Shown: positions 45,444 to 55,475, numbered from the stretch's first letter. The stretch is 64,000 nt of DNA from Planotetraspora phitsanulokensis (GCF_016863295.1 NZ_BOOP01000001.1:496001-560000), one strand, 5' to 3'. Notes: generated from the sequence alone by a model not told the origin. Program-made: numbers and translations.

Positions 45444-47600
45444 TCACGTGGGACGTGCGACCTCGGCGGGCCTCGCGGCGGGCGAGGCCGCGTGACCGTG
45501 TCCGACCGCGCCACGGCGACGCCACCAGCGGGCGAGCGGTGCGGGCGCCCACCACGCCCACCGGCCGAGCAGCCGCATCGTGGCGGGGACGAGCAGTGCC
45601 CGCACGACGAAGGCGTCCACCACCACGGCGATCACCAGCCCCACCCCGGCCATCTTCATGAAGACGATGCCGGACAGGGCGAATCCGCCCACGACCACGG
45701 CCACCAGAAGGGCCGCGCTCGTGATGACGCGGCCGGTCCGCTGCAGTCCGAGCGCCGTCGACTCGGCCACGTCGCCCGTCCGGTCGTACTCCTCCCGGAC
45801 GCGTGACAGCAGGAACACCTCGTAGTCCACGGCGAGGCCGAAGGCGATCGCGACGATCAGCACGGGGAAGTTCACGTCCACCGCGCCCACGGCTTCGAGT
45901 CCCAGCAGGCCGTCGAGCAGGCCGTCCTGGAAGATGAGCTTGATCGCGCCGAAGGCCGCTCCCAGCGAGAGCAGGTTGAGCAGCACCGACTTGATCGGCA
46001 ACACCACGGATCCGAGCGCCAGGAACAGCACCACGAACGACACCGCCGTCGCGAACAGGGCCATCCACGGCAGCCTCGAGGTGACCATGTCCACGATGTC
46101 CGCCCGGGAGGCCGGCATTCCGGTGAACGACGTCGTACCGCCCTCGGGCGGGGCGACCGCCCGGAGATCCGCGACCATGCGCCGGGCGTCGCGGGACATC
46201 GGGTCCATCGAGTAGCCGAGGGTGATCCTCGCCTGGTCGCCACTGACACCCGTGACCGCCGCTCCCTCGATCCCCGGCACGCCGTCCAGACGGGCGGCGT
46301 AGGCCTCGAGGGCGGCCCGGCCGGCGGGGCGGGGCGACTCGACCACGGCCGTCACCAGCTTGCCCGGGTCGGCGGCGAACCGTTCCGTCATCACCTGGGT
46401 GACGACGCGGGCGTCGGCGCTCGACGGCAGGACCCAGTCGCCGGGGCGGGCCCAGTTCACGCCGAGGAACGGCAGGCCGAGCGCGCCGAGCACGACGACG
46501 ATGACGACGGCGTTCCGCCACGGGCGCCGCATGACGGCGTGGGCGGTCCGGTACCACCGCCCGGCCGCCGGGTCGCCCGTCCGCGCCCTGGCCGGGTTGA
46601 GCCGCGGCCCCATGGCGGTGAGCAGCGCGGGCAGCACCGTGAGCGAGGCGAGGACGGCCATGACGACGGTGCCCGCTCCCGCGTAGCCCATCGACAGCAG
46701 GAACCGCGACGGGAACAGGGTGAGCCCCGCGAAGGACACGGCCACCACGGCGCCGGAGAACGCGATGGTGCGGCCGGCGGTCGCCATGGTCCGCTCCACC
46801 GCCGCCTCCACCGTGGCGCCCGCCGCCAACTCCTCGCGGAACCGGGTCACGGCGAGCAGCGCGTAGTCGATGGCCAGGCCCAGGCCGAGGATCGTGATGA
46901 CCTGGATGGCGAAGGTCGAGATGTCGGTTAAGAACGTGACGAACCGGAGCAGAGCCAGCGATCCGAGAGCCGCGGTGAGGCCGATGATCAGCGGAAGCGC
47001 GGCGGCCAGGAGACTTCGGAAGATCACGATCAGCAGGATCAGCAGAACGGGTATCGAGACGGCCTCCGCGAGCGCCAGGTCGCGCAGCGTCAGCCTGTTC
47101 ACCTGGTCGGTCATCGCCGTGGTGCCCCCGAACCGCACGGTGAGGCCGTCGGCGCGGAAACTGTCCTGGATCTTCCTCAGCTGCAGGACCCGCTCCTGGT
47201 CGTCGGCCGACCGCAGTTGCACCGCGGCGTACGTCGCGCGCCTGTCCCCGGACACGTACGAGGACGAGCCCGTCGACCAGTAGGAGTCGAGCCGGATGAC
47301 GTCGCCGCGGGGCACGCTCGAAAGGGCCCGCTGAACCGGACCGGCGAAGCCCTGGTCGTCCACCGTGAGCCTGTCGCTCTCGTAGAGGACGACCACGTCG
47401 TTGGCGTGGCGGCCGAGCGGGCCTGCCAGCAGTCTGTCCGCGTGGGCGGACGGGCTGCCGGGGTCGTCGAAGCCGGCGCCGCCGCCGAGGCGGCCGAAGA
47501 CGCCGGTTCCCCAGACCGCCGCGAACGCGACGAGCAGCAGCGTTCCCACCATGATCCACCGACGGCGTCTGCCGGCGAACCTGCCCAGAGTGCCGAACAT
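45444..47600 (-). CDS. MmpL/RND-family lipid or drug exporter
   Basis: 718 residues with two repeats of one helix, an outer loop domain of about 130 residues, and five helices, the MMPL layout. Conserved regions include LGLAIDYALLAVTRFREEL in the first half and IAFGLAVDYEVFLLSRVREEYD in the second, carrying the Asp-Tyr pair of the proton relay. ATG is preceded by GGGGAGG. It is divergent from a MerR-type regulator, with an unusually strong palindromic operator 15-65 bases upstream. The C-terminal 25 residues are basic and Ala-rich. Confidence 0.9.
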   Translation of the reverse strand: MFGTLGRFAGRRRRWIMVGTLLLVAFAAVWGTGVFGRLGGGAGFDDPGSPSAHADRLLAGPLGRHANDVVVLYESDRLTVDDQGFAGPVQRALSSVPRGDVIRLDSYWSTGSSSYVSGDRRATYAAVQLRSADDQERVLQLRKIQDSFRADGLTVRFGGTTAMTDQVNRLTLRDLALAEAVSIPVLLILLIVIFRSLLAAALPLIIGLTAALGSLALLRFVTFLTDISTFAIQVITILGLGLAIDYALLAVTRFREELAAGATVEAAVERTMATAGRTIAFSGAVVAVSFAGLTLFPSRFLLSMGYAGAGTVVMAVLASLTVLPALLTAMGPRLNPARARTGDPAAGRWYRTAHAVMRRPWRNAVVIVVVLGALGLPFLGVNWARPGDWVLPSSADARVVTQVMTERFAADPGKLVTAVVESPRPAGRAALEAYAARLDGVPGIEGAAVTGVSGDQARITLGYSMDPMSRDARRMVADLRAVAPPEGGTTSFTGMPASRADIVDMVTSRLPWMALFATAVSFVVLFLALGSVVLPIKSVLLNLLSLGAAFGAIKLIFQDGLLDGLLGLEAVGAVDVNFPVLIVAIAFGLAVDYEVFLLSRVREEYDRTGDVAESTALGLQRTGRVITSAALLVAVVVGGFALSGIVFMKMAGVGLVIAVVVDAFVVRALLVPATMRLLGRWAWWAPAPLARWWRRRGAVGHGHAASPAARPAEVARPT

Positions 47601-47614
47601 GAAAGCCTCCCCAG

Positions 47615-47665
47615 TATGGATAGTGGAAAGTATTGCTATCCATATTATGGATAGTGGCGCTATCC
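47615..47665. promoter_or_regulatory. Clustered operator upstream of the MmpL-like gene
   Basis: Perfect 19-base palindrome CTATCCATA-T-TATGGATAG at 47636-47654, plus a further TATGGATAG half-site at 47615-47623 and a CTATCC half-site at 47660-47665. The AT-rich motif is out of character with the surrounding GC-rich sequence. Confidence 0.7.
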
Positions 47666-47755
47666 GCTTCGTGCGTCAAGCCGCCGGCCGCCGCGCACGC
47701 CCGTCCGCATGGCGGGCGGTCCTATCCTGGGAGCACGCGGTGAGGGAGAGGGACG

Positions 47756-48385
47756 ATGAGGATCGCTGAGCTGAGCAGGCGCACCGGCGTTCCGATCCCG
47801 ACGATCAAGTACTACCTGCGGGAGGGGCTCGTCCCCGCCGGTGAGCGCACGGGGCCCAACCAGGCCCAGTACGGCGAGGCGCACGTCAAGAGGCTGAAGC
47901 TGGCCCGCGCCCTCGTCGAGATCGGCGGCCTGTCGATCGCCTCCGCACGTGAGGCGCTCCGCCTGATGTTCTCTGCGGGGCTGTCCGAGCTCGACACCAT
48001 CGGCAAGGCCCAGTACGCCATGACCCCCGCGAGGGAGTACGTGGAGGACGAGGCGTGGGACGAGGCCGTGGCCGAGGTGGACGAGCTGATCGCCAAGCGG
48101 GGCTGGCAGGTCAAGGCGACCAACCCGGCCCGCCGCACGCTGGCCGACGCGCTCGCCACGCTGCGGAGGCTGGACCAGGACGACTACTTCGAGCTGCTGG
48201 ACTCCTACGCGGAGACCGCTGAGCGGCTCGCGGACACCGAGATCGAGACGGTCGCCCGCAGGGGGGACCTCGACAGCGTCGCGGAGGCCGTGGTGGTGTG
48301 GACGGCGGTCGGCGACACCGTCCTCGCCTCCCTCCGCAGGCTCGCTCAGGAGGACAGGTCGACCCGGCTGCTCGGGAACCCCTGA
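47756..48385 (+). CDS. MerR-family transcriptional regulator
   Basis: 209 residues. N-terminal MerR winged helix ([49 protein letters not shown]). The remaining 130 residues are helical and acidic with no cysteines, so a metal-sensing role is unlikely; drug or lipid sensing is possible. ATG follows GAGGGAGAGGG. Divergent from the MmpL-like exporter, its probable target, although the clustered palindrome beside the exporter is not of classic MerR spacing. Confidence 0.85.
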   Translation: MRIAELSRRTGVPIPTIKYYLREGLVPAGERTGPNQAQYGEAHVKRLKLARALVEIGGLSIASAREALRLMFSAGLSELDTIGKAQYAMTPAREYVEDEAWDEAVAEVDELIAKRGWQVKATNPARRTLADALATLRRLDQDDYFELLDSYAETAERLADTEIETVARRGDLDSVAEAVVVWTAVGDTVLASLRRLAQEDRSTRLLGNP

Positions 48386-48400
48386 ACCGACGCAGGAGGC

Positions 48401-48421
48401 CCGGTCCCCGGCGGGGGCCGG
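48401..48421 (+). terminator. Hairpin after merR
   Basis: Nine-bp stem with one G-T pair and a 3-base loop, 16 bases after the stop codon. Confidence 0.4.
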
Positions 48422-48507
48422 CCACGCTCCGATGCGTGGTTGGGTGCCGAATCCCGGTAGCCTCAGGGGCGACAGCTCGAAGGGGCGCGAAAAGCAAAGG
48501 AGAGACC

Positions 48508-49176
48508 GTGTCGGGTCTGGTCGTCGCCATGGATGGCCCTTCGGGGTCCGGCAAGTCGAGCGCCTCACGGGGTGTCGCGCGCGCGCTGGGCCTGCGCTAC
48601 CTGGACACGGGTGCGATGTACCGCGCGATCACCTGGTGGATGCTCCAGCAGGAGGTCGATCTCGCCGATCAGCGGGCGATCGCCGAGCGTTCGGGCGAGC
48701 CGTCCCTGGTCATGAGCACCGACCCGGACGCCCCGGGCGTCACCGTCGACGGCGTCGACGTGAACGGCCCGATCCGCGGTCCCGAGGTCACGGGCGCCGT
48801 CTCCGCGGTGAGCGCGGTTCCCGAGGTCCGCCGCCGGCTGGTCTCCCTTCAGCAGGAGATCATCGCCGAGTCCCTGCCCGGTGGGGGCATCGTGGTCGAG
48901 GGACGCGACATCGGCACCGTCGTGGCGCCGGACGCGCCCGTCAAGGTCTACCTGACCGCGAGCGCCGACGCCCGTGCGCAGCGCCGTACGGCCGAGCTGA
49001 CCGGGACCACCGTGGAGACGCAGAAGGCCGAGATGGCGCGTCGGGACACGCTGGACTCGACGAGGAAGGCCGACCCGCTGGCGATGGCGGCGGACGCGAT
49101 CGAGCTGGACACCACACCGCTGACCTTGGACGACGTGATCGCCGAGGTCCTGCGGTTCGTCAAGGAGAGAGCCTGA
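48508..49176 (+). CDS. cmk: Cytidylate kinase
   Basis: 222 residues. P-loop [18 protein letters not shown] at residues 7-24, the CMP-binding [15 protein letters not shown] region, and [21 protein letters not shown], all diagnostic for CMP kinase. It phosphorylates CMP and dCMP using ATP. GTG at 48508 is preceded by AAAGGAGAG; a TAGCCT hexamer near 48459 may be its -10. It forms an operon with der, which starts 26 bases after its stop. Confidence 0.95.
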   Translation: MSGLVVAMDGPSGSGKSSASRGVARALGLRYLDTGAMYRAITWWMLQQEVDLADQRAIAERSGEPSLVMSTDPDAPGVTVDGVDVNGPIRGPEVTGAVSAVSAVPEVRRRLVSLQQEIIAESLPGGGIVVEGRDIGTVVAPDAPVKVYLTASADARAQRRTAELTGTTVETQKAEMARRDTLDSTRKADPLAMAADAIELDTTPLTLDDVIAEVLRFVKERA

Positions 49177-49202
49177 TCCTCTCCGGATCGGGAGAGGAAG
49201 CG

Positions 49203-50681
49203 ATGAGCAGGGACGTGACGGGGGAGTACCGCGACGAGAGCGGCTGGGTCGAGGCCGGGGACGAGGACTTCGACGAGTTCTCCTACGACGAGAGCGAGTT
49301 CTCCGAGGACGAGTCCGAGTACTCCGACGGCGAGACCGGTGAGGCGGCGGGACCCGACGCGGGCCCGCTCCCCGTGGTCGCGGTGGTCGGCCGGCCCAAC
49401 GTGGGCAAGTCCACGCTGGTCAACCGCATCATCGGCCGTCGTGAGGCGGTCGTCGAAGACGTTCCGGGTGTGACCCGCGACCGGGTGACCTACGAGGCGA
49501 CGTGGCGGGGCCGCCGCTTCACCCTGGTCGACACCGGCGGCTGGGACCCGGACGCCACCGGCATGGCGCTGCGCATCGCGGAGCAGGCCCAGATCGCCGC
49601 CGAGCTGGCCGACGTCGTGCTGTTCGTGGTGGACGCCAGCGTCGGCGTGACCGACTCGGACGAGGCCGTGGGGGCCGTGCTCCGCCGTTCCGGCAAGCCC
49701 GTGGTACTCGCGGCCAACAAGGTCGACAACCAGCAGATGGAGCTGGAGGCGACCGGGCTGTGGTCGCTGGGTCTCGGGGAGCCGCAGCCGGTCTCCGCCC
49801 TCCACGGCAGGTCCAGCGGCGACCTGCTCGACATCGTGCTCGACGCGCTGCCGGAGACGCCGCCCCAGACCTTCGGCGAGCACCGGGGCCCGCGCAGGAT
49901 CGCGCTGCTGGGCAAGCCCAACGTCGGCAAGTCGTCCCTGCTGAACCGGGTGGCGGGTGAGGAGCGCGTGCTGGTCGACCCGATGGCGGGGACCACGCGC
50001 GACCCGGTGGACGAGCTGGTGGAGCTGGGCGGCAGGACCTACCGCTTCATCGACACCGCGGGCATCCGCCGCCGTGACCGGGAGCTGAAGGGCGCCGACT
50101 TCTACGCGGCCATGCGCACCCGGGCCGCCCTGGAGCGGTCGGAGGTCGCCGTCGTCCTCATCGACGCCTCCGAGGTGCTGACCGAGCAGGACCTGCGCAT
50201 CCTCGGCCTCGTCATCGAGTCGGGCCGGGCGATGGTCGTGGCCTTCAACAAGTGGGACCTCGTCGACGAGGACCGGCGGTACTACCTGGAGAAGGAGATC
50301 GACCGCCAGCTCGTCCGCACGCCCTGGGCGCTGCGGGTCAACATCTCCGCGAAGACCGGCCGCAACGTCGAGAAGCTGGTGCCGGCCATCGAGCGGGCCC
50401 TGGACTCGTGGGGCACGCGCGTCCCGACCGGCCGGCTCAACCAGTTCTTCACCGACCTGCTGCGCGCGACGCCGCCGCCGGTGCGCTCGGGCAAGCAGCC
50501 CAAGATCCTGTTCGCCACCCAGGCGTCCACCGAGCCGCCGAAGTTCGTGCTGTTCACCTCGGGGTTCCTCGAGGAGACCTACCGCCGCTTCCTCGAGCGC
50601 CGGCTCCGCGAGGAGTTCGGCTTCGCCGGTTCGCCCATCGAGGTCACGATGAAGATCAGGGAGAAGCGGAAGAAGAAGTAG
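49203..50681 (+). CDS. der: Ribosome-assembly GTPase Der (EngA)
   Basis: 492 residues. Two tandem GTPase domains: first P-loop [14 protein letters not shown] near residue 64, with DTGGWD; second [14 protein letters not shown] near residue 238, with DTAGIRRR and NKWD. A C-terminal KH-like domain (residues about 400-492) ends in a Lys-rich tail. The first 55 residues are strongly acidic (Glu/Asp/Tyr/Ser), an extension not found in the E. coli protein. Der is needed for 50S subunit maturation. ATG follows GGGAGAGGAAG. A palindrome overlaps the stop codon. Confidence 0.95.
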   Translation: MSRDVTGEYRDESGWVEAGDEDFDEFSYDESEFSEDESEYSDGETGEAAGPDAGPLPVVAVVGRPNVGKSTLVNRIIGRREAVVEDVPGVTRDRVTYEATWRGRRFTLVDTGGWDPDATGMALRIAEQAQIAAELADVVLFVVDASVGVTDSDEAVGAVLRRSGKPVVLAANKVDNQQMELEATGLWSLGLGEPQPVSALHGRSSGDLLDIVLDALPETPPQTFGEHRGPRRIALLGKPNVGKSSLLNRVAGEERVLVDPMAGTTRDPVDELVELGGRTYRFIDTAGIRRRDRELKGADFYAAMRTRAALERSEVAVVLIDASEVLTEQDLRILGLVIESGRAMVVAFNKWDLVDEDRRYYLEKEIDRQLVRTPWALRVNISAKTGRNVEKLVPAIERALDSWGTRVPTGRLNQFFTDLLRATPPPVRSGKQPKILFATQASTEPPKFVLFTSGFLEETYRRFLERRLREEFGFAGSPIEVTMKIREKRKKK

Positions 50682-50693
50682 GGTATTCCCTAC
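50678..50693. promoter_or_regulatory. Palindrome upstream of the two-component operon
   Basis: GTAGGG-TATT-CCCTAC, perfect 6-bp arms, overlapping the der stop codon and lying 60 bases before the kinase start. A candidate autoregulatory site for the downstream NarL/LuxR-type response regulator (inference). Confidence 0.5.
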
Positions 50694-50739
50694 CCTGAAC
50701 ACTCCCGAACACGGGATCGATCGGAGATCTCCGGCTGCT

Positions 50740-50745
50740 TAGCGT
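50740..50745 (+). promoter_or_regulatory. -10 element, leaderless layout, of the kinase gene
   Basis: TAGCGT, then 7 bases, then ATG at 50753. Confidence 0.4.
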
Positions 50746-50752
50746 GGGGGAC

Positions 50753-52000
50753 ATGCGAAGACTTCTCTCCCGACTCGCCGGGGACTCGGTGTACCTCCTC
50801 GTGGGGTTTCCCCTCGCGATCGTCGCGTTCTGCCTGGTCGTGACAGGTCTGTCCGCGGGTGCCGGCATGCTGGTCGTCTGGCTGGGCGTGCCCATCCTCG
50901 TGCTGACCGCTCTCGCGGCGCGGGGGATGGGCGAGATCGAGCGGGTGCGGATGCGCGGTGTCCTGGGCACGGAGGTGCCCAGGCCCCGCTATCCTCAGTC
51001 CCCGCCCGGCGCGGGCTGGTTCCGCAAGACGCTGACCCCGCTCGCCGGCGCCCAGCCGTGGCTCGACATCCTCCATGCCCTGGTGGGCTTCCCCGTCGCC
51101 ATCGTGACCTTCTGCGTGACGGTCACGTGGTGGTCGATGGCGATCGCCGGACTGACCTATCCGCTCTACGGGTGGGTGCTCGCGAACATCCCGGACAACC
51201 AGGGCCTCGCCGAGCTGATCGGGCTCGGTCACGGGTACGTCCCGGAAAGCCTGTTGAACGTGTCCTTCGGCGTCATCGCGGCGCTCACGCTGTACCCGGT
51301 GATCCGCGGTTGCGCGCTGCTCCAGGCGTCGCTCGGCAAGTCGCTGCTGACCGGCGTCGCCCAACTGCAGGAGCGCATCGAGGACCTGACCGAGGGGCGC
51401 AACGCCGCCGCCTATGCCGAGGCGAACGCCCTGCGCAGGCTGGAGCGCGACATCCACGACGGGCCCCAGCAGCGTCTCGTGCACCTGGCCATGGAGCTGT
51501 CCCGGGCGCAGCGCGAGCTGGAGAAGGACGCGGCCGCCGCCCAGTCGACCATCGGCAAGGCGATCACCGCCACCAGGGAGACGCTGGACGAGTTGCGCGC
51601 GCTCTCGCGCGGCATCGCGCCGCCGATCCTGGCCGACCGCGGCCTGGCTCCCGCGCTGGCCGCGCTGGCGGGCCGCTGCACGGTGCCCGTGGAGCTCGAC
51701 GTCCAGACTGAGGAACGGTTCCCCGCGCTGATCGAGAACACCGTCTACTTCGTGACGGCCGAGGCGCTCACCAACGTCGCCAAGCACAGCCGGGCGGAGA
51801 TGTGCTCGGTCACGCTGACGAGGATCGGCGACACGCTGATGCTCACGATCGGCGATGACGGGGTCGGCGGCGCGCACGTCGCCAAGGGACACGGCCTGTC
51901 CGGCCTCGCCGAGCGGCTGCGCGGAGTGGACGGCGAGCTGACCGTGCGGTCCCCGGCCGGCGGGCCCACTTCGATCACGGCGGAGGTTCCGTGCGGGTAG
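50753..52000 (+). CDS. Sensor histidine kinase, NarL/DesK-like (HisKA_3)
   Basis: About 415 residues. Two pairs of hydrophobic segments in the first 200 residues form a membrane sensor domain of the kind common in actinobacterial kinases (repeated PLAIVAFCLVVTG and PVAIVTFCVTVTW). The dimerisation/phosphoacceptor helix has His in ERDIHDGPQQRLVHLAMEL. The ATPase domain shows ENTVYFVTAEALTNVAKHS (N box) and GDDGVGGA (G box). It overlaps the response regulator gene by 10 bases. The signal is unknown. Confidence 0.9.
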   Translation: MRRLLSRLAGDSVYLLVGFPLAIVAFCLVVTGLSAGAGMLVVWLGVPILVLTALAARGMGEIERVRMRGVLGTEVPRPRYPQSPPGAGWFRKTLTPLAGAQPWLDILHALVGFPVAIVTFCVTVTWWSMAIAGLTYPLYGWVLANIPDNQGLAELIGLGHGYVPESLLNVSFGVIAALTLYPVIRGCALLQASLGKSLLTGVAQLQERIEDLTEGRNAAAYAEANALRRLERDIHDGPQQRLVHLAMELSRAQRELEKDAAAAQSTIGKAITATRETLDELRALSRGIAPPILADRGLAPALAALAGRCTVPVELDVQTEERFPALIENTVYFVTAEALTNVAKHSRAEMCSVTLTRIGDTLMLTIGDDGVGGAHVAKGHGLSGLAERLRGVDGELTVRSPAGGPTSITAEVPCG

Positions 52001-52638
52001 TTGTCGCCGACGACGCCGTCCTGATCAGGGAGGGCCTGGTACGTCTGCTCGAGGAGTTCGGCTGCGAGGTCGTGGCCGCGGTGGGCACGGGCGACGACCT
52101 CGTCGAGGCCGTCGCCGAGCACCGTCCCGACGTGTCGGTGGTCGACGTGCGGATGCCGCCGACGTTCACCGACGAAGGGCTGAGGGCGGCCGTCGAGGCC
52201 CGGCGCAGGGTCCCCGGGGCGCCCGTGCTGATCCTGTCCCAGTACGTCGAGGTGTCCTACGCGGACGACCTGCTGGCCGACGCCAAGGGTGCGGTCGGCT
52301 ACCTGCTGAAGGACCGCGTCGTCGACGTGGAGGAGTTCATGGAGGGCCTGCGCAGGGTCGCGGGCGGGGGTACGGTCTTCGACCCCCAGGTCGTGGCGCA
52401 GCTCATGGTCCGGCGCCGCCGGGGCGACCCGCTCGCGTCGCTGACCCCGCGCGAGCGTGAGGTCCTCGAGCTCATGGCGGAGGGCCGGTCGAACCCCGCC
52501 ATCGGCCGCCGCCTCGTCGTCACGGACGGCGCGGTGGAAAAGCACATCCGCGGCATCTTCACCAAGCTCGGGCTGCACGCGGAAGACGGGGACCAGCACC
52601 GGCGGGTGCTGGCCGTGCTCGCCTACCTGCGCTCGTGA
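51991..52638 (+). CDS. NarL/LuxR-family response regulator
   Basis: 215 residues. The receiver domain has the acidic pair in VVVADDAVLIREG, the phosphorylated Asp in VSVVDVRMPP and Lys in GYLLKDRV. The LuxR-type helix-turn-helix is LTPREREVLELMAEGRSNPAIGRRLVVTDGAVEKHI. GTG start overlaps the kinase gene. It forms a cognate pair with that kinase; the palindrome at 50678-50693 is a candidate target. Confidence 0.92.
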   Translation: MRVVVADDAVLIREGLVRLLEEFGCEVVAAVGTGDDLVEAVAEHRPDVSVVDVRMPPTFTDEGLRAAVEARRRVPGAPVLILSQYVEVSYADDLLADAKGAVGYLLKDRVVDVEEFMEGLRRVAGGGTVFDPQVVAQLMVRRRRGDPLASLTPREREVLELMAEGRSNPAIGRRLVVTDGAVEKHIRGIFTKLGLHAEDGDQHRRVLAVLAYLRS

Positions 52639-52645
52639 GCCGTCC

Positions 52646-54127
52646 TCAGGCCTGAGGCGTGCGCCGGGGGAGGGCGAGCGCCGTCAGCACGCCGACCGTG
52701 CACAGCACCGCGGTGATCAGGAAGATCTCCGAATACTCGACGTGCAGCGCGGCCTTGACCTGGGTGGTGTAGTCGGCCAGTTTCCTGGTGAACTCGGCGG
52801 CGTCCATCCCCATCGGAAGCGGAGTGTCGAGGTCGGCCGTGAGCGACTGGAACCGGTGGAAGCCCCAGGCCGACAGCGCCGCCACTCCGAGCAGCATCCC
52901 CATCATCCGCGCCACGACGACCGCGGCAGAGGCCACGCCGTGCTGTACGGCGGGCACGACCCGAAGCGCGGCCGACGAGACGGGCGCGATGACGGCGCCC
53001 AGGCCGAGACCGGCGATGACGAGGTCGACGTCCACCCGAAGGCCGGCCGCCGCGAGGTCGGCGGGCCAGCGGGAGATGAGCACGTAGCCGACGGCGGCGA
53101 CCGCCATCCCCGCCGCGGCCACGGCGCGCTCGCCGAACCGGCGGGTCAGCATGCCGCCGAGGAACGCGGCGACCGCCAGCGCGGCCAGGAAACGGGTGAG
53201 CACGAGCGCGGCGGGCACGGTGTCCTTGCCCATGAGCGTCTGCGCGGCCAGCTGGACGTCGACCAGCGTGACCAGCAGCGCCGCCCCGGCGAGGAAGCTC
53301 ACCCCCAGCGTCGCGAGCAACGGGCGCCGGGGGATTCCGGTGAGGTCGAGCAGGCGGACCGGCGACCGGATCTCCCAGGCCACGAACAGGACCGCCACGA
53401 CGATCCCGGCGGCCACGCACGGCAGGCCCCAGGGCGGCAGCACGGACGCGTCCGGCGACGGGTTGTAGAGCCCCGCGACGAGCAGCCCGAGGGCGAGCGC
53501 GAGCAGGACGCCGCCCACCACGTCGACGCGCACGGAGATCCTGCCGGTCCCGCGGGGCCCGGCAGGCACGGCCCGGTGCACGGCGACCGCTGCGAGCAGG
53601 GCGAGGGGAATGTTGATCCAGAAGATTCCGCGCCAGCCCGCCAGCGCCGCCACGCCCGCGCCGTACAGGGGGCCGAGGACGCTGCCGAGTTCCTGCGCGG
53701 CGCCGACGGCGCCCAGGGCCACCGGCCGGCCACGCTCGTCCCACAGGTCTCCGATGAGGGCCATGGTGATCGGGAGCAGCGCACCGCCCGCGACGCCCTG
53801 CAGCGTACGGCCCGCGACGAGGCCGGGCACGCCCGTGGACAGCGCGGTGATCAACGACCCGGTGGCGAACCCGGCCAGGCAGGCGTGGATGAGGACGCGT
53901 CTGCCGTACCGGTCGGACAGCTGGCCGAGCAGCGGCATCGCCGCGATGTAGCCGAGCAGGAAGCCGGTCACGATCGGCGTCGCGCGTTCCAGATGGTTCA
54001 GCGGGACGCCGGCGTCCCCTGCGACCTCGGTGAGGACGGTCACCACGACGTACGCGTCGAGCGCGGCGAGCAGCACCGCGGCGCCGCCGACGCCCAGCAC
54101 GACGCGGCGGTTCTCCACTGTGGTCAT
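52646..54127 (-). CDS. MFS exporter, P55-like (DHA2/14-TM type)
   Basis: 493 residues with about fourteen hydrophobic segments. It carries motif A-like [15 protein letters not shown] and motif C-like [18 protein letters not shown]. It begins 7 bases downstream of an lprG-like gene. In mycobacteria the same pair (lprG with the P55 pump) moves triacylglycerides and lipoglycans to the envelope, so I infer a related lipid-export role. ATG overlaps no other gene; its end is 7 bases from the convergent response-regulator stop. Confidence 0.88.
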   Translation of the reverse strand: MTTVENRRVVLGVGGAAVLLAALDAYVVVTVLTEVAGDAGVPLNHLERATPIVTGFLLGYIAAMPLLGQLSDRYGRRVLIHACLAGFATGSLITALSTGVPGLVAGRTLQGVAGGALLPITMALIGDLWDERGRPVALGAVGAAQELGSVLGPLYGAGVAALAGWRGIFWINIPLALLAAVAVHRAVPAGPRGTGRISVRVDVVGGVLLALALGLLVAGLYNPSPDASVLPPWGLPCVAAGIVVAVLFVAWEIRSPVRLLDLTGIPRRPLLATLGVSFLAGAALLVTLVDVQLAAQTLMGKDTVPAALVLTRFLAALAVAAFLGGMLTRRFGERAVAAAGMAVAAVGYVLISRWPADLAAAGLRVDVDLVIAGLGLGAVIAPVSSAALRVVPAVQHGVASAAVVVARMMGMLLGVAALSAWGFHRFQSLTADLDTPLPMGMDAAEFTRKLADYTTQVKAALHVEYSEIFLITAVLCTVGVLTALALPRRTPQA

Positions 54128-54134
54128 GACGCGG

Positions 54135-54788
54135 TCACGAGGTGGGGGGAGCGATGGTCACGGGAGCGTCGTAGTCGTCGAGACCCACGGTCACGCTGCC
54201 GCCCGTCATCGGCAGGTCGATCTTCAGCAGCCTGCTGGAGTCCTTGGCGATCCACACCGTCCCGTTGACGCCCTGCTGCACGCCGGGGACGAGCTTGGCC
54301 AGCGCCTGCTGCGGGAAGGTCGCGGCCACCCGGTAGGCGTCGGAGCCGCCGACCTCCTCGGACTCCTCCGAACGGACGTCCTGCGCCGCCGCGAGCAGTT
54401 GCGGGACCCCGGTGAGCACGGCCGAGGGGTCGTAGATCGCCGCCAGCTGCTCGCGGGTCATCGTCTGGTAGCCGCCGGTCGCGCCCTTGAAGTGCACCGT
54501 GTCCCCGGACACGATGAACTCGAACTCCTGCAGGCCGCCGAAGTCGATCTGCAGCGAGCCCTTGGCGTCGCCCTCGCTGGTGAGAACACCCTCCGCGTGC
54601 CTGACCGGTACGGCGGGGCGGTCCTTGGTGTCGATGGTGAAGGCCACCGTCTTGACCGTCTTCATCGCCTCGGCGGACTTCGCGAGCAGTTCGGGCCCGC
54701 TCGGGACCGCGGCCTCGCTGCTGCCGGAGCTGCATGACGTCACGAGGAGGAAGGCTGCGGCCATGGCCAGCCAGACGATTCTTCTCAC
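54135..54788 (-). CDS. lprG: LppX/LprAFG-family lipoprotein (LprG-like)
   Basis: About 217 residues. Signal peptide with lipobox VTSC near residue 18, then the LprAFG fold ([58 protein letters not shown]), whose hydrophobic cavity binds acylated lipids in homologues. GTG at 54788 is 6 bases after TACGAT, the leaderless layout; longer upstream starts are unlikely. It is the first gene of a two-gene operon with the P55-like MFS exporter, matching the mycobacterial lprG-P55 arrangement. Confidence 0.9.
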   Translation of the reverse strand: MRRIVWLAMAAAFLLVTSCSSGSSEAAVPSGPELLAKSAEAMKTVKTVAFTIDTKDRPAVPVRHAEGVLTSEGDAKGSLQIDFGGLQEFEFIVSGDTVHFKGATGGYQTMTREQLAAIYDPSAVLTGVPQLLAAAQDVRSEESEEVGGSDAYRVAATFPQQALAKLVPGVQQGVNGTVWIAKDSSRLLKIDLPMTGGSVTVGLDDYDAPVTIAPPTS

Positions 54789-54794
54789 ACGCGG

Positions 54795-54800
54795 ATCGTA
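54795..54800 (-). promoter_or_regulatory. -10 element, leaderless layout, of lprG
   Basis: Minus strand TACGAT, then 6 bases, then GTG at 54788. Confidence 0.45.
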
Positions 54801-54925
54801 GCGATCGCCACCTGAACAGCGGGCTATTGCGGCATATCGGTTCGGCACTTCCCTGCGGCGAGTCTCATGCGAGGGGCCGGTCGCCTGCCTGCGCGCGACC
54901 GGCGCTCACCTGGGCCTGCTCGGGC

Positions 54926-54987
54926 CTCTGGATCTCCCTGCGCCCGCTCTGGGTCTCCTTGCGCCCGCTTGGGCCTTCCTGTGCCCG
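54926..54987. repeat. 20-21-bp imperfect tandem repeat downstream of marR
   Basis: Three imperfect copies of a unit like CTCTGGGTCTCCTTGCGCCCG (54926-54946, 54947-54967, 54968-54987), ending 7 bases before the marR stop codon on the minus strand. Confidence 0.75.
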
Positions 54988-54994
54988 ATTGCGC

Positions 54995-55462
54995 CTACTT
55001 GGCCGAGCGGATCGAGTGGAGGTGATCGACGACCTGGGTGTAGATCTCCTCCACCGTCGCCACCTGCTCGGGCGTGAGCAGGTCGATGAAGTGCTCGCGG
55101 ACGCTGGCCACGTGCTCGGGGGCCACCCGCTGGATGGTCTCCCAGCCGAGGTCCGTGAGCACCGCGTAGGTGCCGCGCCGGTCGTCCTCGCAGTTCTCCC
55201 TCGTCACCAGCCCGGCCGCCTCCATGCGGGAGATCTGGTGGGAGAGCCGGCTGCGGGACTGGATGGTCGCGTCGGCCAGTTCGCTCATGCGCATACGATG
55301 CTCGGGACTCTCCGAGAGGTTCACGAGGATCTCGTAGTCGTTGAGCGACAGTCCGAACGCCTGCAGCTCACGGTCGAGCTGGTGCGACAGCAGACGGTGC
55401 GCGGCGAGGTGGGCACGCCAGGCGCCCTGTTCTCGCGGGCTGAGCCAGCCGGGGTCTTCCAT
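54995..55462 (-). CDS. MarR-family regulator
   Basis: 155 residues, a normal MarR length. The winged helix spans about residues 55-105 (RMSELADATIQSRSRLSHQISRMEAAGLVTRENCEDDRRGTYAVLTDLG), including the DxRG wing motif. ATG at 55462 lies 7 bases after TATGCT on the minus strand, a leaderless layout. It is divergent from the CDF transporter gene with only 49 bases between, and a small CTTA-N5-TAAG repeat sits there, so it may control the transporter (inference). Confidence 0.88.
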   Translation of the reverse strand: MEDPGWLSPREQGAWRAHLAAHRLLSHQLDRELQAFGLSLNDYEILVNLSESPEHRMRMSELADATIQSRSRLSHQISRMEAAGLVTRENCEDDRRGTYAVLTDLGWETIQRVAPEHVASVREHFIDLLTPEQVATVEEIYTQVVDHLHSIRSAK

Positions 55463-55469
55463 GGCTTAC

Positions 55470-55475
55470 AGCATA
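55470..55475 (-). promoter_or_regulatory. -10 element, leaderless layout, of marR
   Basis: Minus strand TATGCT, then 7 bases, then ATG at 55462. Confidence 0.45.
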
